Shown piece after piece: positions 1 to 5,503 of a stretch of 7,082 bases of DNA; position 1 is the first letter of the stretch, and every line of letters begins with the position of its first letter. This DNA is from Frankiaceae bacterium (lineage in GTDB: Bacteria; Actinomycetota; Actinomycetes; JAVEEB01). The notes below the pieces were generated by a model. That model had not been told where the DNA came from. It ran no database searches and saw nothing but the letters and a program-made list of their open reading frames with translations. The DNA lies in NCBI GenBank assembly GCA_030840665.1, contig JAVEEB010000074.1, positions 1 through 7,082 on the forward strand. Reading direction: 5' to 3'. Position numbers and translations under genes: made by a program.

Positions 1-669
1 ACGACGGACGACGTGCGGGACGTCGTGCGCGCCGCCACGGGTTTCGCCGACGCCATGCCGGTCGTCACCGAGCCGTTCACCGAGTGGGTGCTCGCAGGGA
101 CGTTCCCCAGCGGGCGGCCCGACTGGGAGCTGGGGGGCGCGCGGTTCGTCGACGACGTGTCGGCGTACGAAAATCGAAAGCTCTGGCTCCTGAACGGCGC
201 GCACTCGCTGCTCGCGTACGCAGGGTCGGCGCGCGGGCACAGGACGGTCGCTGAGGCCATCGCGGACGACGAGCTGCTCGGGCGCGTCGAGCAGTGGTGG
301 GACGAGGCCGCGCCGCACGTGGGGCTGGAGACGGACGCGTATCGCGAGGCGCTGCTGGCCCGCTGGCGCAATCCGCGGATCGAGCACCGGCTGGCGCAGA
401 TCGCGGGGGACGGTTCGCAGAAGCTGCCGGTCCGCGTGCTGCCGGTGGCGCGGGCGGAGCTGGCCGCCGGTCGCGAACCGCTCGCGGCCGCCGGAATCCT
501 GGCGGCGTGGATCGCGCACCTTCGCGGCGCGGGGGCCCCCGTGACGGACACGCAGGCAGCGACCTTCGTCCAGGCCGCGAGTGGCCCGCCCGAGCTCGCC
601 GTGCCGCGGGTGCTGCGTCTGCTGGGCGCCGAGGACCTGGCGCCGCTGGTCCGCCGGCTGCTGGCGTAG
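1..669 (+). CDS. Mannitol dehydrogenase / fructuronate reductase family protein, C-terminal part (5' end outside window)
   Basis: The frame is open from base 1 and ends at TAG 667-669, so about 222 C-terminal residues are present of a protein that usually has 450-500. The family (polyol-specific long-chain dehydrogenases) reduces a keto-sugar or keto-uronate with NAD(P)H in the cytoplasm. The missing N-terminal half would carry the Rossmann domain. Visible here are the motif PVVTEPF (about 58-78) and the catalytic signature KLWLLNGAHS: Lys at 178-180, Asn at 193-195 and His at 202-204. The K-x4-N-x2-H spacing equals that of Lys295, Asn300 and His303 in Pseudomonas fluorescens mannitol 2-dehydrogenase. 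The rest is the helical C-terminal domain. Sequence alone does not separate mannitol, arabinitol and fructuronate enzymes, and the upstream genes that might decide are not in the window. GTG at 13 is internal, not the true start. Confidence 0.9.
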   Translation, partial: TTDDVRDVVRAATGFADAMPVVTEPFTEWVLAGTFPSGRPDWELGGARFVDDVSAYENRKLWLLNGAHSLLAYAGSARGHRTVAEAIADDELLGRVEQWWDEAAPHVGLETDAYREALLARWRNPRIEHRLAQIAGDGSQKLPVRVLPVARAELAAGREPLAAAGILAAWIAHLRGAGAPVTDTQAATFVQAASGPPELAVPRVLRLLGAEDLAPLVRRLLA

Positions 670-688
670 CCACGGGTCACCGCGTGGC
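669..688 (+). other. Stem-loop between the dehydrogenase stop and the next gene
   Basis: A perfect 6-base-pair inverted repeat, GCCACG (669-674) and CGTGGC (683-688), encloses an 8-base loop. It begins on the last base of the upstream stop codon. No T-tract follows, so it is not a classical intrinsic terminator, although actinobacterial terminators often lack one. It also lies where the -35 element of the promoter candidate at 701-706 would be, so it could instead be an operator. Confidence 0.35.
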
Positions 689-700
689 GCCGCGCAACCG

Positions 701-706
701 CATACT
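701..706 (+). promoter_or_regulatory. Candidate -10 box for a leaderless transcript of the membrane protein gene
   Basis: CATACT matches TATAAT at four of six positions and ends seven bases before GTG 714, placing the expected transcript start on or next to the start codon. There is no Shine-Dalgarno sequence before 714, as expected for a leaderless start. I see no convincing -35. Confidence 0.45.
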
Positions 707-713
707 GAACCCC

Positions 714-1952
714 GTGCACATCACCCGGCGCGGCGCGCTCGCCGTCGTCGCGCGCACCCAGGCCTGGACGCTGCGCAAGATGCCGTGGCTCCGGGCCGTT
801 TTTGGCGGGCTGGTGCGTTTCCGGTGGCCGCTGATGGCCCTGCTGGCCGTCCTGTGCGCGATCGTGCCGCAGATCGACCCGGCCCCGAACGACATCGACA
901 TCTTCTTCCTGGGCCCGGCCTATCAACTCGTCCGGCACGGCGATCTGGGCGTATTCGCGGCCAACATCCAGGTCGGGCCGCTGTGCCTCGCGCTCCTGGG
1001 AATCGGGGCGGTCGCAGGATCGGGGACCGGCCTGTCGGGCACCAACGTCGCCTCAGCGGTCATGGGCCTCGTTGCGCTCGGGATCACCGCCGCCACCGTG
1101 CGCGCCGTCTTGCCGCTGGGCACCTCGCGGGAACGCCGGGCGGCGTACGAGTTGTGCCTCGGGGTTGTGCTCATCTGGACGTGCACCCCGCTGGCGAGCA
1201 GCTACGGGCACATCGAGGAGATGTTCCTGGCCCTGATGCTGGTGATCACCGCAAGTGAGGTACGGCGCGGACGTGGGGCCCGTGCCGGCCTGTGGCTGGG
1301 GTTCGCACTCGCTTTCAAGTTGTGGGCGGTCGTCGGCATCGTGGTGCTCGTACTCGCCCCGACCCGTCGCGCGGCGCTGCGTGCGGCCGTCGTGGCTGCC
1401 ATCGTCGGGGTCCTGTCGTACGCACCCTTTGTCCTGGGGGGCCACTTCCGCACCTTTGACTTCCGGTGGACTCTGCAACGTCACGTGCCGATGTCGTACG
1501 TGCTGGGATCCGAGTCCCCCTTCGATTTTCGCGCCCGGTTCTTGCAGGTCGCCCTCTCGTGCGCGGTGGGCCTGTTCGTCGCGATCCGGCTTCGTCGCGA
1601 CGTACGCGCGGTGTGGCTCGTGCCCGCCACGGCGATCGCGGTGCGGCTGCTGACCGACCCGATGCTGCTGCCGTACTACTGGACGGGGCTCGCCGCGTGC
1701 TTCGTCGTCGGAGTCGCCGTGACTGACTGGCCGCCGGTGCTGCGGGCGGCGACCGGGATCGCGATTCCGGCCGTCGTGCTGACTGCCGTCATCGTGCTGC
1801 GTGACCATCCGAACCGGGCCATCCTTACGCTGATGTCAGTCGGTGCGGTTGCGGTGTGCCTGTGGGTGTGCCAGTTCTGTGCCCGCCGGCCGGCTGCCGG
1901 TCGGGCGGAAGGTGCGTTGTTGTCGCCCGAAAAGGCCGGCGTCACCGTTTGA
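714..1952 (+). CDS. Polytopic membrane protein, glycosyltransferase family 87 (DUF2029)-like
   Basis: A 412-residue integral membrane protein with about 10-12 hydrophobic segments, roughly at 38-52, 85-101, 114-133, 147-162, 167-180, 192-214, 221-240, 276-292, 298-313, 318-336, 346-362 and 369-386. The N-terminus is short and basic. The acidic loop with PNDIDIFF (59-65) and the motif GHIEE (165-169) after the fourth helix, near the conserved FKLWA (201-205), resemble actinobacterial GT-C-fold polyprenol-phosphate-sugar glycosyltransferases of family 87. That family moves sugars onto envelope glycans; the donor and acceptor here are unknown. I chose GTG 714 because a -10-like CATACT lies just upstream. 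GTG 684 is a possible alternative, and ATG 780 would still keep the helices. The frame is open back to 294, but that part reads as Arg/Ala/Gly-rich shadow of the preceding gene. The aldo/keto reductase starts 15 bases downstream. Confidence 0.75.
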   Translation: MHITRRGALAVVARTQAWTLRKMPWLRAVFGGLVRFRWPLMALLAVLCAIVPQIDPAPNDIDIFFLGPAYQLVRHGDLGVFAANIQVGPLCLALLGIGAVAGSGTGLSGTNVASAVMGLVALGITAATVRAVLPLGTSRERRAAYELCLGVVLIWTCTPLASSYGHIEEMFLALMLVITASEVRRGRGARAGLWLGFALAFKLWAVVGIVVLVLAPTRRAALRAAVVAAIVGVLSYAPFVLGGHFRTFDFRWTLQRHVPMSYVLGSESPFDFRARFLQVALSCAVGLFVAIRLRRDVRAVWLVPATAIAVRLLTDPMLLPYYWTGLAACFVVGVAVTDWPPVLRAATGIAIPAVVLTAVIVLRDHPNRAILTLMSVGAVAVCLWVCQFCARRPAAGRAEGALLSPEKAGVTV

Positions 1953-1957
1953 GCTCT

Positions 1958-1963
1958 AGGGAG
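1958..1963 (+). promoter_or_regulatory. Ribosome binding site of the aldo/keto reductase gene
   Basis: AGGGAG, four bases before ATG 1968, is a good Shine-Dalgarno match and sets the start. It lies in the 15-base gap after the membrane protein stop, consistent with translation from a shared mRNA. Confidence 0.7.
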
Positions 1964-1967
1964 ACCA

Positions 1968-2951
1968 ATGCAACAGCGTCACATCGCACGACTTGGCCGC
2001 GACGTCAGCGAGATCGGCCTCGGCTGCTGGCAGCTGGGCGGCGACTGGGGTGACGTGGACGACTCCGCGGCCATGGGCGTGCTGCACGCCGCCGTCGATG
2101 CCGGCGTGACGTTCCTGGACACCGCCGACGTGTACGGGGACGGGCGCAGCGAACAGTTCATCGGCCGGTTCCTCCGCGAGCGGCCCTCCGACGACCTTTT
2201 CGTCGCGACGAAGATGGGCCGGCGGCTGCCGCAGGAGCTGGGCAACTACTCGCTCGCGAACTTCCGCGCCTGGCACGATCGATCCCGCGCGAACCTCGGT
2301 GTCGACCGCTTGGACCTCGTTCAGCTGCACTGCCCGCCCGATGACGTCTTCGCCTCCGACGAGGTGTTCGACGCGCTGGACACGCTCGTCGCGGAAGAAC
2401 GGATCGGCGCGTACGGCGTCAGCATCGAGACGGTCAGCCAGGGGATGTCCGCGTTGCAGCGTCCCGACCTGGCGACGCTGCAGGTCATCTACAACGCGTT
2501 CCGCCAGAAGCCGATGGACGAGTTGCTCCCGATGGCGCACGCGGCGGGCGTCGGCGTGATCGCCCGGGTGCCTCTGGCCAGCGGGCTGCTGACCGGAAAA
2601 TACAATGCAGACACGACGTTTCCGGCCGATGACCACCGCAACTACAACCGGGGCGGCGAGGCGTTCGACGTGGGCGAGACGTTCGCCGGTGTGCCGTTCG
2701 AGGTGGGCCTCGCGGCCGTCGAGAAGCTGCGGCCACTCGTGCCGGGCGGCGCGACGATGGCGCAGTGGGCGCTGCGGTGGATCCTCGCGGCCGATCCGGT
2801 GAGCGTCATCATCCCGGGTGCGCGCAACGCGGAGCAGGCGCGTGCGAACGTTGCCGCCGCCGACCTCCCGCCGCTCAGCGCGGAGGACATCAAGACCGTC
2901 AAGGCCGTGTACGACTCCGACGTCCGTCCGCACGTCCAGGCCCGCTGGTAG
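1968..2951 (+). CDS. Aldo/keto reductase
   Basis: A complete 327-residue (beta/alpha)8-barrel oxidoreductase of the AKR superfamily, which reduces aldehydes and ketones with NAD(P)H in the cytoplasm. The catalytic tetrad is intact: Asp51 and Tyr56 in FLDTADVYG, Lys82 in VATKMG and His121 in LVQLHCPP. The C-terminal cofactor-binding motif IPGARNAEQARAN (282-294) carries the usual Arg, Gln and Asn that contact the adenosine phosphate. The N-terminal RLGRDVSEIGLGCWQLGG is typical of bacterial AKRs with strand beta-1 starting at the N-terminus. Length is normal. The gene follows the membrane protein by 15 bases with a good ribosome binding site, so the two are probably one operon. The substrate cannot be assigned. 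The closest functional groups would be general stress or sugar-aldehyde reductases. Confidence 0.93.
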   Translation: MQQRHIARLGRDVSEIGLGCWQLGGDWGDVDDSAAMGVLHAAVDAGVTFLDTADVYGDGRSEQFIGRFLRERPSDDLFVATKMGRRLPQELGNYSLANFRAWHDRSRANLGVDRLDLVQLHCPPDDVFASDEVFDALDTLVAEERIGAYGVSIETVSQGMSALQRPDLATLQVIYNAFRQKPMDELLPMAHAAGVGVIARVPLASGLLTGKYNADTTFPADDHRNYNRGGEAFDVGETFAGVPFEVGLAAVEKLRPLVPGGATMAQWALRWILAADPVSVIIPGARNAEQARANVAAADLPPLSAEDIKTVKAVYDSDVRPHVQARW

Positions 2952-2968
2952 CCGGGGTTCGCCGGGAC

Positions 2969-2974
2969 TAGCGT
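2969..2974 (+). promoter_or_regulatory. Candidate -10 box for the quinone-oxidoreductase-like gene
   Basis: TAGCGT fits the actinobacterial TANNNT pattern. A start about seven bases on (near 2981) would give a leader of about 36 bases before ATG 3017. No clear -35 lies 16-18 bases upstream. If real, it separates this gene from the aldo/keto reductase transcript despite the same orientation. Confidence 0.35.
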
Positions 2975-3007
2975 CGAGTGTTGGGCCGGTCGGTCCGCCG
3001 ACATTTC

Positions 3008-3011
3008 GAGG
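3008..3011 (+). promoter_or_regulatory. Ribosome binding site deciding the start at 3017
   Basis: GAGG lies five bases before ATG 3017. The in-frame GTG at 2978 would add 13 residues (starting with LGRSVRRHFEVH) that do not belong to the family and has no ribosome binding site. The family normally begins right at MKAL, so 3017 is preferred. Confidence 0.6.
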
Positions 3012-3016
3012 TGCAT

Positions 3017-3946
3017 ATGAAGGCATTGGCGATTTCCGGGCAGGGCGAGGCGCCGGTCGTGATGCAGGTGCCCGACGTTGAGGTTGGTCCCGGTCAGGTC
3101 GAGGTGGCGGTGGAAGCGGCGTCGCTCAACGGGTTCGATCTCGCCGTCGCCGCGGGATACGTGTGGGGGTTCATGCCGCACACGTTCCCCGTGACGCTCG
3201 GGCGCGACTTCGCGGGCACGGTCAGCGCGGTCGGCGACGGGGTAACAGCCGTGAGCCTCGGCGATCGTGTTGCGGGCGTCGTTACCTTGCCGGGGCTCGG
3301 TGCCGGACCCATTGCGGAGCGATTCGCGGCCCCTGCCGAGAGCCTCGTGTCCCTCCCGGTCACGGTAACCGCGTTGCAGGCCGCCGGCGTCGGTCTGGCC
3401 GGGGTCACCGCACTCGACGTCATCGACGCCCTCAGCCTGCAGTCCGGCGAGACGGTGCTCATCTCGGGGGCGACGGGCGGGGTGGGTGCCTTCGCCCTAC
3501 AGCTCGCTGTGGCCCGCGGCGCCCGGGTGCTGGCGACCGCTCGGCCGGGGGAGGCGGCGGACTTCGTGCGCGGTCTCGGCGCTGCGGAGGTTGTCGACTA
3601 CATCGGCGACGTGCTGGCGGCGGTTCGCGAGCTGGCGCCGGACGGTGTCGGGAAGGCCGTCCACATGGCAGGGGACCCGGCGGTGTTGGGAGCGTGCCTC
3701 ACAAAGGGCGGCCAGCTGGCGTCGATCGTCGGCGCCACCGCCGAGACGGTCGGGCGCGGGGATGTGACGGTGACGCCGGTCGCCGGGTCCTACACACCGG
3801 GGAAGCTGGCGGCGCTGCTCGACATGGTCGCGGACGGACGCCTGGTCGTGCCGGTGGCCGCCACGGTGCCGCTGGACGACGCGGTGCAGGCTTTGGCGAA
3901 GTTCGCGGCGGGCAAGCTCGGGAAGGTGGTCATCACCGCCTCGTAG
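3017..3946 (+). CDS. NADP-dependent quinone oxidoreductase-like MDR protein (zinc-free)
   Basis: A 309-residue medium-chain dehydrogenase/reductase beginning MKALAISG, with the GroES-like domain (about 1-125) and a Rossmann domain (about 126-260). The nucleotide-binding glycine motif is GATGGVG at 151-157. The residues that bind catalytic zinc in alcohol dehydrogenases are absent: the usual Cys is replaced in SLNGFD (36-41), and the GHE motif reads GRDFAG (62-67). This places it with the quinone oxidoreductase / enoyl reductase branch, which reduces quinones or activated enones with NADPH and needs no metal. The substrate is unknown. It precedes the DoxX-like gene by 32 bases on the same strand, so co-transcription is plausible. 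Length is slightly below the common 320-330 residues, with no sign of truncation. Confidence 0.9.
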   Translation: MKALAISGQGEAPVVMQVPDVEVGPGQVEVAVEAASLNGFDLAVAAGYVWGFMPHTFPVTLGRDFAGTVSAVGDGVTAVSLGDRVAGVVTLPGLGAGPIAERFAAPAESLVSLPVTVTALQAAGVGLAGVTALDVIDALSLQSGETVLISGATGGVGAFALQLAVARGARVLATARPGEAADFVRGLGAAEVVDYIGDVLAAVRELAPDGVGKAVHMAGDPAVLGACLTKGGQLASIVGATAETVGRGDVTVTPVAGSYTPGKLAALLDMVADGRLVVPVAATVPLDDAVQALAKFAAGKLGKVVITAS

Positions 3947-3965
3947 TGCCCCCATCGGTAGCCGC

Positions 3966-3971
3966 AAGGAG
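3966..3971 (+). promoter_or_regulatory. Ribosome binding site of the DoxX-like gene
   Basis: AAGGAG, seven bases before ATG 3979, is a near-perfect Shine-Dalgarno sequence. It supports this start over the long upstream extension of the same frame, which overlaps the MDR gene. Confidence 0.75.
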
Positions 3972-3978
3972 TCACGCC

Positions 3979-4392
3979 ATGCCCCTCCACGACCTTCCTG
4001 TCCGGATCGCAACCGGTGGCTATATCGCCCATTCCGGCTGGGACAAATGGCACGGCACCCCGGAGCAGGCAAAGGGGGTGCACGGGATGGCTTCGGGCGC
4101 CTATCCGTTCCTCGGCAAGGTGCCGCCGATGCTCTTTCTGAAGGCGGTCGCCGTTGGCGAGATGGCCACGGGCGCTGCGCTTCTCTTGCCCTTCGTCTCC
4201 AACAGACGGGCCGGGGCGGCTCTGACCACCTTCGCGGGCGGACTCGTCACGATGTACCTCCGAACACCCAGCCTGCACAAGCCCGGCAGTGTGTGGCCGA
4301 CTCCGAAAGGAATCGGCGTCAGCAAAGATGTCTGGATGCTCGGGATCGGCGTCGGCCTCCTGGCCGAGGGCTCCGGCAAGAAAGCCGCCTAG
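3979..4392 (+). CDS. DoxX-like four-helix membrane protein
   Basis: A 137-residue protein with hydrophobic segments near 5-19, 52-72, 78-95 and 117-130, the four-helix pattern of the DoxX family. MPLHDLPVRIATGGYIAHSG, the HGMASGAYPFLGK stretch (35-47), GEMATGAALLLPF (60-72) and the late KDVWMLGIGVGLL (116-128) match what I know of an actinobacterial DoxX-like subgroup. DoxX relatives are linked to thiosulfate:quinone oxidation in archaea and to membrane redox stress complexes in mycobacteria, but this subgroup has no assigned role. Polar loop 96-115 and the lysine-rich C-terminus are probably cytoplasmic. It sits 32 bases behind a quinone-oxidoreductase-like gene, so a quinone-linked job is possible but unproven. 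Its stop lies only 12 bases from the stop of the convergent minus-strand gene. Confidence 0.8.
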   Translation: MPLHDLPVRIATGGYIAHSGWDKWHGTPEQAKGVHGMASGAYPFLGKVPPMLFLKAVAVGEMATGAALLLPFVSNRRAGAALTTFAGGLVTMYLRTPSLHKPGSVWPTPKGIGVSKDVWMLGIGVGLLAEGSGKKAA

Positions 4393-4408
4393 CCGTTCCT
4401 GCCGCTAG
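4389..4408. other. Short inverted repeat across two convergent stop codons
   Basis: CTAGC (4389-4393) and GCTAG (4404-4408) form a 5-base-pair inverted repeat with a 10-base loop. The arms contain the TAG stop of the DoxX-like gene and, on the other strand, the TAG stop of the convergent gene. It could act as a weak bidirectional terminator, but the stem is short and no T-tract follows on either strand. Confidence 0.2.
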
Positions 4409-4662
4409 CGCGAGACGAAGTAGATCAGCGCGGTCACGCCGATGACGGCGACGAGGCCGAGGACCAATACGAGCACGTATCGGCGGGCGATGGCGCGGCC
4501 CCGGGGTGTGGCCAGCCCGGCAATCATGCGGCCCTCTTGGCGCAGTTGGCCCGCGGGGGTCAGGGACGACGAGTCGTAGAGCCGGCTGAGCGCCCGCCGT
4601 GCGTCGGCGTCGTTCTTGGCGGTCGTCATCGGGCGTCGTTCGTCGTACCGCATCTTTGCCAT
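4405..4662 (-). CDS. Small C-terminally anchored membrane protein, function unknown
   Basis: I do not recognise this gene. From ATG at 4662 it encodes 85 residues: a basic, polar N-terminal part (MAKMRYDERR, then TTAKNDADARRALSRLYDSS), a short loop with TPAGQLRQEGRMIAGLATPR, a positive patch RGRAIARR (54-61) and one strong hydrophobic helix at about 62-82 ending FVSR. Positive residues before the helix predict a cytoplasmic N-terminus with only a few residues outside, like a tail-anchored protein. No Shine-Dalgarno precedes 4662, but a CACAAT -10-like box lies five bases upstream, so the transcript may be leaderless. ATG 4629 (74 residues) and ATG 4653 are alternatives. Coding status rests on the sensible membrane topology and on filling an otherwise empty stretch. 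It is convergent with the DoxX-like gene and divergent from the methyltransferase. Confidence 0.65.
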   Translation of the reverse strand: MAKMRYDERRPMTTAKNDADARRALSRLYDSSSLTPAGQLRQEGRMIAGLATPRGRAIARRYVLVLVLGLVAVIGVTALIYFVSR

Positions 4663-4667
4663 GCGGC

Positions 4668-4673
4668 ATTGTG
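4668..4673 (-). promoter_or_regulatory. Candidate -10 box for the small membrane protein gene
   Basis: On the minus strand this reads CACAAT, five bases before ATG 4662, which would start the transcript at or beside the start codon. The spacing is slightly short for a leaderless promoter, so confidence is limited. Confidence 0.35.
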
Positions 4674-4683
4674 CTCGCATGCG

Positions 4684-4703
4684 GCCGCCCTGTCGTGGGC
4701 GGC
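4684..4703. promoter_or_regulatory. Inverted repeat in the divergent promoter region (possible operator)
   Basis: GCCGCCC (4684-4690) and GGGCGGC (4697-4703) are perfect 7-base arms around a 6-base spacer. The repeat covers about -22 to -42 relative to the expected start of the minus-strand gene, over its -35 region. It is centred about 50 bases upstream of the expected plus-strand start. One dimeric regulator could therefore serve both genes. In such GC-rich DNA a chance repeat of this size is quite possible. Confidence 0.3.
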
Positions 4704-4730
4704 ATCGCCGCGGTAGCGCCCCGGATGCGC

Positions 4731-4736
4731 CAGGAT
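4731..4736 (+). promoter_or_regulatory. Candidate -10 box for a leaderless methyltransferase transcript
   Basis: CAGGAT ends eight bases before ATG 4745. There is no Shine-Dalgarno sequence in between, which fits leaderless translation. No -35 match is seen 17-18 bases upstream. Confidence 0.45.
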
Positions 4737-4744
4737 GCTGACTC

Positions 4745-5473
4745 ATGACGGTCTTCGGCGAGGTGGCTGACACGTACGACGTGGTGCGGCCCGGCTATCC
4801 GCCGTCCATCGCGGCGGCACTCGGGGAGCACCTCGGCGGTCCGCCGACCGTCGTGACCGAGATTGGTGCGGGCACGGGCGTGGCCACGGCCATGTTCCGG
4901 TTGCTTGGCGCGCCGATGGTCTGCATCGAGCCTGACCCGCGGATGGCGGCGGTGCTGCAGGCGAAGTTTCCCGAAGCAACTGTCGTGGCCAGCGATTTCG
5001 CATCGTGGTCGCCGCCTCCGGGTGGCGTCCCCGTCCTGGTCGGTGCCATGGTCTGGCACCTCCTCGACGCGGACCGTCGCAACGCCCTCGCCTACGGCGC
5101 TCTCGCATCCGAGGGAGTGCTGGCTCTCGTCGGTCGCCGGTACACGATGCGCGAGCCATCAGAAGCAGCGGCTCTCGAGGCTGTCTTTCACGCGCACGGA
5201 CTGGAGATGGCCTGGCGGCCTGATGCGTGGATCGCTGACGACCTCGCCGCAAGCAGGTTGTTCGTCGACGTCGAGCAGTCTCGTCACGATTCGACGGTCC
5301 GGCTCCGCCGCGAGGGTTACGTCGCCCTGCTCTCGACGTTCTCGCCCTTCCGACGGTTGGGGCCGCCGGCGCAGCAGCGACTGCAGTTGGCGGTGGGCGC
5401 ATGGGTGGATCAGCGGGGAGGCAGAGTGGATCTGCTGGTGCAGACGACGCTGAACCTCGCCCGTCGCGCGTAG
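4745..5473 (+). CDS. Class I SAM-dependent methyltransferase
   Basis: A 242-residue cytoplasmic protein with the class I methyltransferase Rossmann core. The N-terminal FGEVADTYDVVRPGYP (4-19) is the usual opening of the small-molecule methyltransferase group around family 11. Motif I is EIGAGTG (39-45), which binds S-adenosylmethionine. The acidic end of beta-2 is Glu62 in VCIEPDP, contacting the ribose, and Asp84 in ASDF probably sits near the adenine. AMVWHLLDADRR (101-112) matches the family's WHW-D segment. The C-terminal third, rich in Arg and Leu, probably forms the substrate cap and gives no substrate clue. The start at 4745 is set by the family N-terminus and the nearby -10-like CAGGAT; there is no ribosome binding site. 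It lies 30 bases upstream of the MetE-like gene, which seems to have its own promoter. Confidence 0.88.
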   Translation: MTVFGEVADTYDVVRPGYPPSIAAALGEHLGGPPTVVTEIGAGTGVATAMFRLLGAPMVCIEPDPRMAAVLQAKFPEATVVASDFASWSPPPGGVPVLVGAMVWHLLDADRRNALAYGALASEGVLALVGRRYTMREPSEAAALEAVFHAHGLEMAWRPDAWIADDLAASRLFVDVEQSRHDSTVRLRREGYVALLSTFSPFRRLGPPAQQRLQLAVGAWVDQRGGRVDLLVQTTLNLARRA

Positions 5474-5491
5474 TGCCGCTGCGTGGTGCCA

Positions 5492-5497
5492 TAGCCT
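5492..5497 (+). promoter_or_regulatory. Candidate -10 box for a leaderless transcript of the MetE-like gene
   Basis: TAGCCT fits TANNNT and ends six bases before ATG 5504. The +1 position then falls exactly on the A of the start codon. No ribosome binding site is present. This is the best-spaced of the leaderless candidates in the window. No strong -35 is visible. Confidence 0.5.
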
Positions 5498-5503
5498 GAG
5501 CTC

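Noticed and set aside
294..713. N-terminal extension of the membrane protein frame by about 140 residues
   Set aside because: The extension overlaps the dehydrogenase gene, is rich in Arg, Ala, Gly and Pro as expected of an out-of-frame reading of GC-rich coding DNA, and has no relation to the membrane domain.
2978..3016. GTG 2978 as the start of the quinone-oxidoreductase-like gene
   Set aside because: It has no ribosome binding site, lies too close to the -10 candidate for a leaderless start, and adds residues foreign to the family. ATG 3017 has GAGG upstream and the usual MKA opening.
1956..3026. Long minus-strand open frame (356 codons) opposite the aldo/keto reductase
   Set aside because: It is antisense to a gene with a complete catalytic tetrad, its translation is dominated by Arg, His and Val without any recognisable domain, and long antisense frames are normal in high-GC DNA.
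3163..3978. Upstream extension of the DoxX-like frame
   Set aside because: It overlaps the MDR gene in another frame and is low-complexity Arg/Gly. The strong ribosome binding site at 3966-3971 and the family N-terminus point to ATG 3979.
4663..4773. Longer start of the small minus-strand gene at 4773
   Set aside because: It would run into the divergent methyltransferase gene and its promoter. The added residues are Arg/Pro/Gly-rich, and no start signal is seen at 4773.
5474..5490. Short direct repeat of GTGCC after the methyltransferase stop
   Set aside because: Five bases are too short to be meaningful in GC-rich DNA, and it forms neither a hairpin nor a recognised site.
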